Shown in pieces: positions 48,901-59,726 of a stretch of DNA of 64,000 bases. Each line of letters begins with the position of its first letter. Within the stretch, counting starts at the first letter, position 1. The notes beneath the pieces were generated by a model, which saw only the letters and a list, made by a program, of their open reading frames with translations, had not been told where the DNA came from and searched no databases. The DNA comes from Oscillospiraceae bacterium (GTDB lineage Bacteria > Bacillota > Clostridia > Oscillospirales > Ruminococcaceae), in contig JAEDDN010000005.1 in assembly GCA_016298065.1 (NCBI GenBank), forward strand, positions 1 through 64,000, in the 5' to 3' direction. The position numbers and the translations under genes are program-made.

Positions 48901-49119
48901 ATGCAGACAAATGAAATTAAGATAAAAACAGAGTTTATTAAGCTCGACCAGTTTTTAAAATTTTCGGGACTTGCCGAAACAGGCGGACATTCTAAGGAAA
49001 TTATTGCCGAGGGAATAGTTTGTGTAAACGGCGAGGTTTGTCTTGCCAGAGGAAAAAAGCTTTATAACGGCGATATAGTTGAAGTTGAAAATTACAGATT
49101 TAAGGTTATAAAGGAATAG
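48901..49119 (+). CDS. yaaA: S4-domain RNA-binding protein YaaA
   Basis: The 72-residue protein consists of a single S4 domain (IKLDQFLKFSGLAETGGHSKEIIAEGIVCVNGE...LYNGDIVEVENYRFKVI). It sits between dnaN and recF as in Bacillus, and is associated with ribosome or tRNA metabolism by family. The Shine-Dalgarno AAAGGAT lies in the end of dnaN. Confidence 0.93.
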   Translation: MQTNEIKIKTEFIKLDQFLKFSGLAETGGHSKEIIAEGIVCVNGEVCLARGKKLYNGDIVEVENYRFKVIKE

Positions 49120-49147
49120 TTTTTTAAAGCGGTAATAAGGTGGCAGT

Positions 49148-50269
49148 ATGATAATAAAAAAACTTAAACTTAAAAATTATCGCAATATTTCTAAAATAAC
49201 CCTATCGCCCTGTGAAAACGTAAATATAATTTACGGCGATAACGCACAGGGAAAAACCAACATTATAGAGGCTATATGGCTTTTTACCGGAAATACAAGC
49301 TTTAGGTCCGCCAATGTTTCGGAGCTAATCGAATTTGAAAAGGATTTTTCTGAAATAAGCCTTGATTTTGAGGATAAACAAAGACCTCAAAATGCAAAAA
49401 TAAAGCTTTATTCCAAAAAAGATATATTTTTAAATAACGTAAAGCTTAAAAAATCAAGCGAGCTTGCAGGTAACTTTTGCTCTGTAATATTTTCGCCGGA
49501 CGATTTGGAGCTTATTAAGGGAAGCCCTAAAAACCGCAGGCGGTTTTTAGATATGTCAATATCTCAGATAAAGCCTCAATATATAAACTATCTTGAACAG
49601 TATGAAAAGGTTTTAGAGCAAAGAAATGCGCTTTTAAAGGATATGTTAAGGTTTCCTGATTTAAGAGATACCATTTATGTTTGGGATTTACAGCTTGCAA
49701 AGTTAGGTACGGTAATTTCAATATACCGCAAGGATTATGTAAAAAAGCTCGGTAAAATCGCAGAAAATATTTATTTAAAGCTTTCTTCAAATACCGAAAA
49801 ATTTAAAATAGACTATATTTCCTCTGTTTTTGAAAATTTAGATGACCTTAAAGTTTACGGCAAAGAGGAAGTAGATTTTTATTTTAATAAGTTAAATAGC
49901 TCTTTAGAGCTTGATATAAAAAGAGGTTATACCTCCTTTGGTATACACCGAGATGATTTAGATGTTTTTATAAACGGCATTTCGGCTAAAAGCTACGGCT
50001 CTCAGGGTCAGCAAAGAAGCTGTGTACTAACCTTAAAGCTTGCCGAAGCGGATTTAATAAAAGCTATTATCGGCGAAAGCCCTATAATACTTTTAGACGA
50101 CGTTATGAGCGAGCTTGATATAAAAAGACAAAACTATATTTTAAATCACGTTAAAAAAAGACAGGTGTTTATAACCTGTTGTGATATATCAAATACTGTC
50201 AATTTAAAAGAGGGTAAAATCTTTAAAATAAAAGACGGCAGCATAATAAGCGAGGAAACGATAAGTTAA
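49148..50269 (+). CDS. recF: DNA recombination and repair protein RecF
   Basis: The 373-residue SMC-like ATPase has LKLKNYRNISKITLSP, Walker A GDNAQGKTNIIEA near residue 30, the signature SYGSQGQQRSCVLTLKLAE near 280 and Walker B PIILLDDVMSELD. It promotes RecA loading at gaps with RecO and RecR. AAGGTGG precedes the start. Its stop codon TAA is followed at once by the remB ATG. Confidence 0.96.
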   Translation: MIIKKLKLKNYRNISKITLSPCENVNIIYGDNAQGKTNIIEAIWLFTGNTSFRSANVSELIEFEKDFSEISLDFEDKQRPQNAKIKLYSKKDIFLNNVKLKKSSELAGNFCSVIFSPDDLELIKGSPKNRRRFLDMSISQIKPQYINYLEQYEKVLEQRNALLKDMLRFPDLRDTIYVWDLQLAKLGTVISIYRKDYVKKLGKIAENIYLKLSSNTEKFKIDYISSVFENLDDLKVYGKEEVDFYFNKLNSSLELDIKRGYTSFGIHRDDLDVFINGISAKSYGSQGQQRSCVLTLKLAEADLIKAIIGESPIILLDDVMSELDIKRQNYILNHVKKRQVFITCCDISNTVNLKEGKIFKIKDGSIISEETIS

Positions 50270-50551
50270 ATGTATTTATATCTCGGAAAAGACACTGTTT
50301 TACAGGCAAAGGATATTATAGGGATATTTGACCTTGAAAAATCCACTGTCTCAAATCATACAAAAAGCTTTTTATCAAAGGCGACAAAGGCTGATATAGT
50401 AGAAAATGTTTCTTACGATATGCCAAAATCGTTTATTGTCTTTGACACCGATAATAAACGCAAAATAAGGCATAAAAACCACAGGGTATATATTTCTCCC
50501 ATATCAACTCAAACGCTTTTAAAAAGGTTAAAAAACGAGGTTAATATATAA
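50270..50551 (+). CDS. remB: Extracellular matrix regulator RemB (DUF370)
   Basis: The 93-residue product MYLYLGKDTVLQAKDIIGIFDLEKST...KSFIVFD...YISPISTQTLLKR matches the DUF370 protein YaaB/RemB located between recF and gyrB in Bacillus. The related RemA binds DNA as a ring and activates matrix genes. The start immediately follows the recF stop, without its own clear Shine-Dalgarno. Confidence 0.92.
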   Translation: MYLYLGKDTVLQAKDIIGIFDLEKSTVSNHTKSFLSKATKADIVENVSYDMPKSFIVFDTDNKRKIRHKNHRVYISPISTQTLLKRLKNEVNI

Positions 50552-50584
50552 GATACGCCGTTTTATTACGGTTTGGCGCATTAG

Positions 50585-52534
<1,950 letters not shown>

Positions 52535-52549
52535 CCGAAAGGAAATAAA

Positions 52550-53224
52550 ATGGAATTAAATAACGAAAATAAGCCTCAAAACGAGGATATTAACCTATCA
52601 CCCGAAGAGGAGTTAAAAAATGTGAGCCAAGGCGTTGTGGGCGATTCCTTTTCAGAGATAGGCGATATTCCGGCGACAGAGGACGAAGACTTAAAAAACC
52701 GTTTTGATGCTGCCGACGGTATTGAGGTAGAATATGCCTTTAATGGCGAACAGGTAAAGAAAGCGCTTAAAATTTTCCAAAAGCATACCCTTTATAAAAA
52801 ATATTTAATTTACACCTTGCTTTTGGCGCTAATGCTTATACTTTACGTTTACAGACTTGCCACAAACTACTCAAAAGCAAACTTATTTATGGCTATACTT
52901 TGCGTTATAGTAATTTTATTTGTTTGGTATGTGCCCTTAACTCATATAAGACAAATCGCAAAGGGAGTAGAGGCGTCTGGGCTTTCGGATACCTTTAAGA
53001 TAACCTTTTATGACGAGGGTATTAAGCTCGGTGAGGGCGAAAGCAGTACGGTATTTATGTATGAAACCGAGCCGCTTAAAGCGTGGGAAACAGACGATAT
53101 GTTTGTAATAGGCTACGCAAAGGAAAGAGTTTTTGCAATACCTAAAAGCTATTGTGAAGATAATACCGAAAAAATATCCTTGATTTTGCAAAACGGACTA
53201 AAGGAAAAATATAAAAGACTGTAA
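52550..53224 (+). CDS. YcxB-like membrane protein between gyrB and gyrA
   Basis: The 224-residue product has an acidic N-terminal 65 residues, two adjacent transmembrane helices (about 84-103 and 110-130) and a C-terminal domain (IRQIAKGVEASGL...DEGIKLGEGES...VIGYAKERVFAIPKSYC) like that of YcxB/DUF-type membrane proteins. Function unknown. AAAGGAA precedes the ATG. Its position inside the gyrB-gyrA operon is a departure from the Bacillus order, so it is presumably co-transcribed with gyrase. Confidence 0.72.
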   Translation: MELNNENKPQNEDINLSPEEELKNVSQGVVGDSFSEIGDIPATEDEDLKNRFDAADGIEVEYAFNGEQVKKALKIFQKHTLYKKYLIYTLLLALMLILYVYRLATNYSKANLFMAILCVIVILFVWYVPLTHIRQIAKGVEASGLSDTFKITFYDEGIKLGEGESSTVFMYETEPLKAWETDDMFVIGYAKERVFAIPKSYCEDNTEKISLILQNGLKEKYKRL

Positions 53225-53256
53225 AAACGGTTTATATTTAATTGAGGTGAATTAAA

Positions 53257-55818
53257 TTGTATAACATAGAAAGCACAAATCTTATAAACAGAGATATAGA
53301 AAAAGAAATGAGAAAATCGTTTCTCGATTACTCTATGTCGGTTATCGTAAGCCGTGCGCTTCCCGATGTGCGTGACGGACTAAAGCCTGTTCACAGAAGA
53401 ATACTTTATACAATGCACGAGGCAGGACTTACTGCCGATAAAAAATACTTAAAGTGTGCCGCTACCGTCGGTGACGTTTTGGGTAAATACCACCCTCACG
53501 GCGACGCTTCGGTTTATGATGCGCTTGTTCGTTTGGCACAGGATTTCTCGCTTAGATATCCGCTGGTTGACGGTCAGGGTAACTTCGGTAGTATCGACGG
53601 AGACCCCCCGGCTGCTTACCGTTATACCGAGTCGAGAATGAGTAAGATTTCTCAGGAGCTTCTCACCGATATAGACAAAGAAACAGTTGACTTTATGTCA
53701 AACTACGACGACCGTTTACAAGAGCCTACCGTTTTGCCTTCACGTTTTCCAAACCTTTTGGTAAACGGCTCAACAGGTATTGCCGTAGGTATGGCTACAA
53801 ATATACCGCCGCATAACTTAACCGAGGTTATCGACGCCGTAAACTTTGTTATAGATAATCCCGACGCAGAGCTTGCGGACATTATGGACTACATAAAAGG
53901 TCCCGACTTCCCCACAGGCGGTATTATAATGGGCTATGCAGGTATAAGAGCTGCGTATGCTACAGGTCGTGGCAAGGTAACCTTGCGAGGCAGAGCCGAA
54001 ATAGAGGAACAGAAAAACGGCAGATTTAAAATAATCATCAGCGAAATACCGTATATGGTCAATAAAGCAAGACTTATCCAGTCGATAGCTCAGCTTGCAA
54101 AGGATAAGAGAATTGACGGTATTTCCGATTTAAACGACGAGTCGGATAAGGTTGGAATGAGAATAGTTATCGACCTAAAGCGTGACGCTAATCCGCAGGT
54201 TGTGTTAAATCAGCTTTACCGCTACAGTCAGCTTCAGGATACTGTCGGCATTATACTTTTGGCTCTTCACGACGGCCAGCCTAAGATAATGTCGCTTAGG
54301 GAAATATTAGACCACTATATTGACTTCCAGTGTGAAGTAATTGAGAGAAGAACAAGGTTTGAGCTTAAAAAAGCAAAAGACAGAGCGCATATCTTAGAGG
54401 GCTTAAAAATTGCGCTTGATTATATAGACGAGGTAATTTCCATTATACGTGCGTCAGCCGACCAGCCGAGCGCAAAGGTGGCACTTATCGAGCGTTTCGG
54501 CTTAAGCGAAGCACAAGCCTCTGCTATAGTTGCTATGCGTTTAGGACAGCTTTCAGGTCTTGAAAGACACAAGATAGAGGACGAGTTAAACGCTTTGCAC
54601 GAAAAGATAAAAGAGCTCGAAGCAATTTTAGGCGACCATCAGCTTGTGCTCGACATAATAAAGAAAGAATTAACCGAGCTTAAAAACCGTTACGGCGACG
54701 AAAGAAGAACCGCTATAGAAATGGTAAGCGGCGAGGTTGATATTGAGGACCTTATTCCTGAAGAAGAATGTGCCGTAACGCTTACACACTTCGGTTACGT
54801 TAAGCGTATGCCTGTTGACGTTTATAAGACTCAAAAACGTGGCGGACGTGGCGTTTCGGGTATGACTCAGCGTGAAGAGGACTTTGTAGAGGAGCTATTT
54901 ATAAGCTCAACTCACGATTATGTGCTGTTTATCACCAACAGAGGCAGAATGCATAGGTTAAAATGCTATCAAATCCCCGAGGGCAGCAGAACCTCAAAGG
55001 GCACCAATGTTGTAAACCTATTGCAGCTTGAGCCTGACGAAAAGATAGCATATATGATAAACGTACACGACTTTGACCCCGACAAGTATCTTGTTATGGT
55101 TACCAGAAAAGGTCTTATAAAGCGTACAAAGCTTGAAGCTTACAAGAATATAAGAAGAAGCGGTCTTATCGCCATAGGACTTAATGAGGACGACGAGCTT
55201 GCTTTTGCTAAGCTCACAAACGGCTCTCACGAGCTTCTTATCGCTACACACAACGGTATGAGCATTCGCATTAACGAAAATGACGCTCGTCCGCTTTCGA
55301 GAACTGCAAGAGGAGTTAGAGCGATTAAGCTTCGTGGCGACGACTACATTGTAGGACTTGCAAGACTTAGAGAAAATGCAACCGTTATGACCGTTACCGA
55401 TAAGGGTCAGGGCAGAAGAACGGCTATTGAGGATTATCGCTTGCAGTCAAGAGGCGGTTTCGGTAAGATTAACTATAAGGTAAACGACATAAAGGGCTAC
55501 GTTGCAGGAATTAAGGTTGTTGACGATACCGACGACTTAATGCTTATAGCAGATGACGGCATTATTATCCGTATCAGAGTAAGCGACGTAAACGTTATGT
55601 CAAGATACGCTTCGGGTGTTAGAGTTATGAGACTTGTAGAGGATTCAAAGGTTGTGTCCTTTGCAAGAGCAGAGCACGACGATACTAAGGAAATCGAGCA
55701 GGTAGAACAGGCTACAGAGGACGTAGACGAAAACGAAATAAAGAAACTTCAAGAGCTTGAAAAAGAGCTTGACGCTAAGTCCGAGCAGGCTGACGATGAG
55801 GAAGAAACCGAAGAATAA
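53257..55818 (+). CDS. gyrA: DNA gyrase subunit A
   Basis: The 853-residue protein starts at TTG (53257) after TGAGGTGA. It has the winged-helix breakage-reunion domain with [21 protein letters not shown] and the catalytic tyrosine in AAYRYTES, a coiled-coil tower (about 365-490), and six C-terminal beta-pinwheel blades starting with the GyrA box QKRGGRG. It ends in an acidic tail of Glu and Asp (about 800-853). Ala84 stands at the place of Escherichia coli Ser83, the main quinolone contact. With GyrB it introduces negative supercoils. Confidence 0.97.
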   Translation: MYNIESTNLINRDIEKEMRKSFLDYSMSVIVSRALPDVRDGLKPVHRRILYTMHEAGLTADKKYLKCAATVGDVLGKYHPHGDASVYDALVRLAQDFSLRYPLVDGQGNFGSIDGDPPAAYRYTESRMSKISQELLTDIDKETVDFMSNYDDRLQEPTVLPSRFPNLLVNGSTGIAVGMATNIPPHNLTEVIDAVNFVIDNPDAELADIMDYIKGPDFPTGGIIMGYAGIRAAYATGRGKVTLRGRAEIEEQKNGRFKIIISEIPYMVNKARLIQSIAQLAKDKRIDGISDLNDESDKVGMRIVIDLKRDANPQVVLNQLYRYSQLQDTVGIILLALHDGQPKIMSLREILDHYIDFQCEVIERRTRFELKKAKDRAHILEGLKIALDYIDEVISIIRASADQPSAKVALIERFGLSEAQASAIVAMRLGQLSGLERHKIEDELNALHEKIKELEAILGDHQLVLDIIKKELTELKNRYGDERRTAIEMVSGEVDIEDLIPEEECAVTLTHFGYVKRMPVDVYKTQKRGGRGVSGMTQREEDFVEELFISSTHDYVLFITNRGRMHRLKCYQIPEGSRTSKGTNVVNLLQLEPDEKIAYMINVHDFDPDKYLVMVTRKGLIKRTKLEAYKNIRRSGLIAIGLNEDDELAFAKLTNGSHELLIATHNGMSIRINENDARPLSRTARGVRAIKLRGDDYIVGLARLRENATVMTVTDKGQGRRTAIEDYRLQSRGGFGKINYKVNDIKGYVAGIKVVDDTDDLMLIADDGIIIRIRVSDVNVMSRYASGVRVMRLVEDSKVVSFARAEHDDTKEIEQVEQATEDVDENEIKKLQELEKELDAKSEQADDEEETEE

Positions 55819-55832
55819 GTAAAAAAATAAGT

Positions 55833-55867
55833 AAAAGACCGAAGTTTTACAGCTTCGGTCTTTTTTG
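55833..55867 (+). terminator. Terminator of the gyrase operon
   Basis: AAAGACCGAAG, 8-nt loop, CTTCGGTCTTTTTT, 15 bases after the gyrA stop. Confidence 0.93.
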
Positions 55868-55873
55868 TGTTTT

Positions 55874-55966
55874 ACACCACTTGTAATATAAAATATAGGT
55901 GAGGTTTTAAAACCATACACCACCTAAAAGGTAAAAACAAAGGTGGTTTTTAAAGGAACACACCAC
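55874..55966 (+). repeat. Degenerate 43-bp tandem repeat
   Basis: ACACCAC starts at 55874, 55917 and 55960, spaced exactly 43 bp. The first two units also share an AGGTG followed by a T/A-rich stretch at the same place. The third unit is cut off by the mosaic repeat that follows. This part of the gyrA to 56215 gap holds no gene. Confidence 0.6.
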
Positions 55967-55976
55967 TTGCCCTCGC

Positions 55977-56078
55977 TGTCATTTAAGAGCGTAGCGAAGA
56001 ATCTTAGGCTCCTTTGTGTAAAGGGAGCTGTCAGCGTAGCTGACTGAGGGATTGTTAAAGTGCGCTCAAGTTAAGTTT
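55977..56078 (+). repeat. Mosaic repeat, copy near gyrA (modules A and B)
   Basis: A decayed module A (GTCATTTAAGAGCGTAGCGAAG plus AATCTTAGG) is followed by module B (CCTTTGTGTAAAGGGAGCTGTCAGCGTAGCTGACTGAGGGATTGT, written here only by its parts: AAAGGGAGCTGTCAGC, GCTGACTGAGGGATTGTT). Modules C and D are absent. Confidence 0.85.
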
Positions 56079-56146
56079 TACTAAGGGATTGTTTTTTAAC
56101 TTTCCCGCTTACCTTAAAAAACACCCAAAAAACAGGAATATATTAC

Positions 56147-56213
56147 CTACCCTTTTGCATATACATTTATATAGTGGCAACTTTTTTGCACTATATATTA
56201 AAAGGAAGGGTAG
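56147..56213 (+). promoter_or_regulatory. Leader hairpin predicted to hide the ribosome binding site
   Basis: Outer arms CTACCCTT (56147-56154) and AAGGGTAG (56206-56213) pair over the GGAAGGG Shine-Dalgarno (56204-56210). Inside, TATATAGTG (56168-56176) pairs with CACTATATA (56189-56197), extended by CAA/TTG across one bulged G, leaving a 5-nt loop CTTTT. The ATG is at 56215. If transcription starts upstream of 56147, the site would be masked; no promoter was recognised. Confidence 0.55.
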
Positions 56214-56214
56214 T

Positions 56215-56691
56215 ATGTTTAAAAAAATCATTTCAAAAAGCTATGTGTGGGGAGCTTTTATTCTTGTGCTTTGCGCCGTTTTGGCAATAAATCTGTTTTA
56301 CAGAGCAGAAACTTTTGCCGTAGCCACCGAAAACATTGTGCTGTCGGAGCCTGTTTACCAAAATAACCAAAGCTCGCCTTGCTATGTGCGCTTGCAGGTG
56401 ATAAACCCTACCTACACCTCCGACAAGGAAAGCTTTAACCTTTTTATACTTCACACCGATTCAAAAGAGGGTATCAGAGACGAAAGCTGGACATATTTTG
56501 ACGGTTACTACTACTATAACACTTCGCTTTCTCCCGGCGAGAGCACTAAACCCCTATACGACTTTATTACCAAAAACAAAAAGGCTTTTGCCGAAGATAA
56601 CTTACATGCAAAAACGATTATTTTCGCTCAAAGTATACCTGTATCAAACGGCAAAAGCCCTATAGACGCATTTAATACTCAAAATCAGTAA
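56215..56691 (+). CDS. TasA/CalY-like secreted protein
   Basis: The 158-residue product has an N-terminal hydrophobic export segment (about residues 10-28) and a beta-rich mature part. CYVRLQVINP followed by DESWTYFDGYYYYNTSLSPGESTKPLYDFI resembles the strand pattern of SipW-dependent exported proteins (TasA, camelysin), where a Trp-x-x-x-x-G-Tyr-Tyr-Tyr-Tyr and a proline-gly-glu-x-thr turn recur. The frame is open further upstream, but the ATG at 56215 has GGAAGGG and starts the signal sequence. A SipW-like protein is encoded at 33.3 kb. It overlaps the convergent small gene by seven bases. Confidence 0.5.
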   Translation: MFKKIISKSYVWGAFILVLCAVLAINLFYRAETFAVATENIVLSEPVYQNNQSSPCYVRLQVINPTYTSDKESFNLFILHTDSKEGIRDESWTYFDGYYYYNTSLSPGESTKPLYDFITKNKKAFAEDNLHAKTIIFAQSIPVSNGKSPIDAFNTQNQ

Positions 56692-56993
56692 AAGCATTTA
56701 TCCAAAGCAGAATATATTATTCCCTCAAGCCCTTTTAACGCAAGCCCGATAAAGCGTATGCTGTAAGGGATAAAGCCCCCTATCTTATTTACAAGCGAAA
56801 CTATCGGGGAAATATCGAATTGATACGGCGTATTAAAAATTATACCGCTTAGCTTATCCTCCATTAAAAACAGTACATAATCGGACGGACTTATATATTT
56901 TTGCATAGATAAAAAAATTATCGCAAATCCCGACAAAAACATACTTATTACAAGGGTTAGCATAAAGGAAAAATATAAATATTTGTACTTCAT
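56685..56993 (-). CDS. Small membrane protein following spoIIP
   Basis: The 102-residue product has a strong N-terminal transmembrane helix (about residues 6-28) and a weaker hydrophobic stretch near 75-93. I do not recognise the family. Its ATG follows the spoIIP stop directly (TAAATG), so it is translated by coupling and is very likely expressed with spoIIP in sporulating cells. It may be a small partner in engulfment, which is inference from position only. Confidence 0.6.
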   Translation of the reverse strand: MKYKYLYFSFMLTLVISMFLSGFAIIFLSMQKYISPSDYVLFLMEDKLSGIIFNTPYQFDISPIVSLVNKIGGFIPYSIRFIGLALKGLEGIIYSALDKCFY

Positions 56994-58151
56994 TTAATTT
57001 TCTGCCAACAAAACCTTTGCTAAACTACTGCCAAAAAGCTTGGCGGCGTTTACCGCCTCGTCGAAGGTGTTGGCGTGACCTCCTACTTCAATTAACAGCG
57101 CACCTGTTGATAAATCCTGATTGTAAAACCTGTCGTCAAACAGTATTGGCCGCATAAGCGTGGGGTAATCACTTTCCGCCTGCATTTGAAGCTTGCAGGC
57201 AAACGTAAAGTTTTGAGTATAGTTAGGTATTCTGCCTGTACCGTTATCTGCGCAGGAGATAATCATTACCTGCGCTGTCTTAACGCCGTTTATCTCGGTG
57301 GTCGGCGCTGTTATGGTTGTTTCGTCGTTTACTATTGCGTCACGGTGAATGTCTAAAATCACCTTTATAGACGGATATTTCTGAAGATAACTCTTTATCG
57401 TTTCTCTGGATTTATCGTAAGCGCCTGTATAAGAGGGATAGTCGTGTAAGGTTTTATCGTGCACAACGCAGATACCTGCCTCGGTAAGCTTAGTTGCGAT
57501 AGCGTCGCCCACCGCTACGGTATTAAAACTGCAGTCGGTCGTCCTTGCGTTATATGCGGTATCAAACCAGTCTACGTCGTAGCTTTGGTAGCTTTCGGTA
57601 GCGTGAGTATGATAAATTAAAACCTGCGGTTCACCCCCGGTATTTACGTCAAAGGGAAGCGAGGCGTTTGCAAGGTCTAAAATCTGTTTGGCGGAAAGCG
57701 AGGTTTGGTTTCTTACATATCCTGACGATAGCGCTACATACTGCGAGGAGGTGCCTGCAGTATAAAGCTTATCTATAATTTTACCTGCTCCCTCGGGCGC
57801 AGGCGGTACCGTATCGCTTTCGGGCGAGGTAAGTGTTATTTCGTTCTCATCAGATTTTTTTGCTACGCTGTCTACTTTTGTGTATACTTCACCTGCGGGC
57901 GCTTTCTTAATATCCGCAAGGGTGTTATCGGAAATGGACTTTGCCTCAACCAGCGCAATTCCGCCGTTAATAAAAGACACTCCCGCAGAGGCAACCACAA
58001 CCTTGTTAAGTGAGTCTCTTACGGCAGGAAACGCCGTAATACACACCTTAAAGCCGACTAACACCGCCAAGGTTAAGGCGCAAAGCTTAGTAAAGCCCCT
58101 AATTACTCGGCTGTGATATTTCTTTTCAAGCAAAAAATCATTCCCTTTCAC
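56994..58151 (-). CDS. spoIIP: Stage II sporulation protein P
   Basis: The 385-residue product has an N-terminal transmembrane helix (about residues 18-38), a low-complexity linker and an amidase domain from about 155, with VLIYHTHATESYQ, LDIHRDAI and TGALLIEVGGHANTFDEA containing the zinc ligands and catalytic glutamate. SpoIIP removes stem peptides from peptidoglycan and, with SpoIID, drives engulfment. The start is GTG (58151) with a poor Shine-Dalgarno. It lies directly after gpr, the order seen throughout the Clostridia and Bacilli. Confidence 0.95.
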   Translation of the reverse strand: MKGNDFLLEKKYHSRVIRGFTKLCALTLAVLVGFKVCITAFPAVRDSLNKVVVASAGVSFINGGIALVEAKSISDNTLADIKKAPAGEVYTKVDSVAKKSDENEITLTSPESDTVPPAPEGAGKIIDKLYTAGTSSQYVALSSGYVRNQTSLSAKQILDLANASLPFDVNTGGEPQVLIYHTHATESYQSYDVDWFDTAYNARTTDCSFNTVAVGDAIATKLTEAGICVVHDKTLHDYPSYTGAYDKSRETIKSYLQKYPSIKVILDIHRDAIVNDETTITAPTTEINGVKTAQVMIISCADNGTGRIPNYTQNFTFACKLQMQAESDYPTLMRPILFDDRFYNQDLSTGALLIEVGGHANTFDEAVNAAKLFGSSLAKVLLAEN

Positions 58152-58208
58152 ATTTTTACATCTTTATATCATTAAATAGTATGTGAAAGGAAAATTTATT
58201 ATGATAGT

Positions 58209-59066
58209 TTAGTTTACAAGCGCAGATATTGTTTCTATGTCAAGCGAGGGCTGTAAGCACTTATTTATGCTGTAGGCAATTATTTTTGAGCTGTGTTCTA
58301 TCATTGTATCTATTTCTCTGGGCGTTACCATCATATTTTCTTCAAGACTGGGTTCACTGCCTGTTATTTCGGAAACTATAGTCCTCAAATCCACCACCAT
58401 AGGTACGCCGATACTTATCACAGTGGTGTTTAATGTCTTAAAACTAAGCTCTTTTCGTGCATTTTGAACGCCTGAACCCGGACAAATGCCCGTATTTGAC
58501 ATCTGAATGGTTTTTCCTAACCTATCGAGGCTTTTGCACGCCAAGGCGTCTATCACAATAACGGCGGTGGGGTGAGTTTGTTTGCATATTGCGCCTACAA
58601 TCTCTGCGGTTTCAAGTCCTGTTTGCCCCAAAACGCCGGTGGCTACGGCACTTACAGGGGTTAATCCCTCTAAGCCTATCTCTCTTGCAAGCTCGGGCGA
58701 AATGTGGCGTGTTGCCAAAATATAGTTTATGCTGTTAGGACCCAAAGCGTCGGGGGTTATATCTCTGTTGCCCAAGCCCACAACCAACACCGAGGTTAAA
58801 TCTCTGGGCAATAACATTCTAAGCTGTTCGGAAATAAGCTCGACCTCGTTTTCAAAGTTTTCTGTTATCTCCTTTAAGTTGTGCGGTTCGATAGTGATAT
58901 AGTCGCCTATAGGCTTGCCTATGGCTTTTGCGCCTGCCTCGTCGGTTACTCTTACCTTAGAAATTTCGGTACTGCCGTTTAAAAAGCGGTCTGCTTCAAC
59001 CCCTTTAGGAAGCACTCCGTTAAGCGAGTCCATACTTTCTAAGGCTAAGTCTGTTCTTATACTCAT
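58209..59066 (-). CDS. gpr: Germination protease GPR
   Basis: The 285-residue aspartic-type protease begins MSIRTDLALE and contains LVVGLGNRDITPDALGP near residue 95, TGVLGQTGLETAEIV and VIVIDALACKSLDRLGKTIQMSNTGICPGSGV. It is made in the forespore as a zymogen and degrades the small acid-soluble DNA-binding proteins during germination. CGGAGCG precedes the ATG. It is divergent from rpsT, the common arrangement. No sigma-G promoter was recognised with confidence. Confidence 0.96.
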   Translation of the reverse strand: MSIRTDLALESMDSLNGVLPKGVEADRFLNGSTEISKVRVTDEAGAKAIGKPIGDYITIEPHNLKEITENFENEVELISEQLRMLLPRDLTSVLVVGLGNRDITPDALGPNSINYILATRHISPELAREIGLEGLTPVSAVATGVLGQTGLETAEIVGAICKQTHPTAVIVIDALACKSLDRLGKTIQMSNTGICPGSGVQNARKELSFKTLNTTVISIGVPMVVDLRTIVSEITGSEPSLEENMMVTPREIDTMIEHSSKIIAYSINKCLQPSLDIETISALVN

Positions 59067-59127
59067 TAAAAACGCTCCGTTTCTTATATACTTTTGCTTT
59101 CGTTAAAATTATTTTTTAAAAAAACTA

Positions 59128-59156
59128 TTGCATTGTAAAGAAAAATGTGATATTAT
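59128..59156 (+). promoter_or_regulatory. Probable promoter of rpsT
   Basis: TTGCAT, 17-bp spacer, TATTAT; an overlapping TATACT at 59154-59159 is an alternative -10. The leader would be about 125 nt, long enough for feedback control by S20. Confidence 0.55.
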
Positions 59157-59288
59157 ACTAAGTACTGTCATAATCTCAACGTGTCTCAAGTTTTAGATTG
59201 TGAAAACTATCTTGATTATTATTTGAAAAAATGATAATTTTATTATTAGTTTTTCTTAAATGATGATTAAAACAAGGAGGTGTTTTTG

Positions 59289-59552
59289 ATGCCTAATATT
59301 AAATCAGCAAAGAAAAGAGTTTTGGTTACCAAAACAAAGGCAGCAAGAAACAAGGATTTAAAATCTAACTTAAAAACCGCTTTAAAGAAAGCAGAGCTTG
59401 CTGTTGAAACTAACGCAGATAACAAGGAAGAAGCTGTAAAGGCTGCTGTTCAAAAGCTCGATCAGGCTTGGTCAAAGGGCTTAATTCACAAGAATAAGGC
59501 GGCAAGAAAAAAATCTCAGCTTGCAACTAAGTTAAATAAATCTAACGCTTAA
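59289..59552 (+). CDS. rpsT: Ribosomal protein S20
   Basis: The 87-residue protein [21 protein letters not shown] onward is a typical Lys/Ala-rich three-helix S20 of the small subunit. I used the ATG at 59289 with AAGGAGGTG in front, not the GTG at 59280, which lies inside that Shine-Dalgarno. It is monocistronic, with a terminator downstream. Confidence 0.97.
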   Translation: MPNIKSAKKRVLVTKTKAARNKDLKSNLKTALKKAELAVETNADNKEEAVKAAVQKLDQAWSKGLIHKNKAARKKSQLATKLNKSNA

Positions 59553-59575
59553 TTTTATTTTTTAAGTAAAAGTAA

Positions 59576-59632
59576 AGCACAGACCTTTAAATGAGTCATT
59601 CTCATTTAACCTCTTGGGGTCTGTGTTTTTTT
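59576..59632 (+). terminator. Terminator of rpsT
   Basis: CACAGACC pairs with GGTCTGTG before TTTTTTTG. An inner hairpin TAAATGAG/CTCATTTA lies in the loop. Confidence 0.85.
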
Positions 59633-59642
59633 GTTTTTATAA

Positions 59643-59677
59643 TTAAAAACCCTCCTGCTATATGTAACAGGAGGGAA
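59643..59677 (-). terminator. Terminator of comM-comEB
   Basis: CCCTCCTG, 10-nt loop, CAGGAGGG. On the minus strand a TTTTTAATT tail follows. It lies 50 bp after the deaminase stop. Confidence 0.82.
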
Positions 59678-59726
59678 GCATATGAGAGTAAGGATAAAAA
59701 TTACGACAAGCTTTTGCTGTTGGGCT

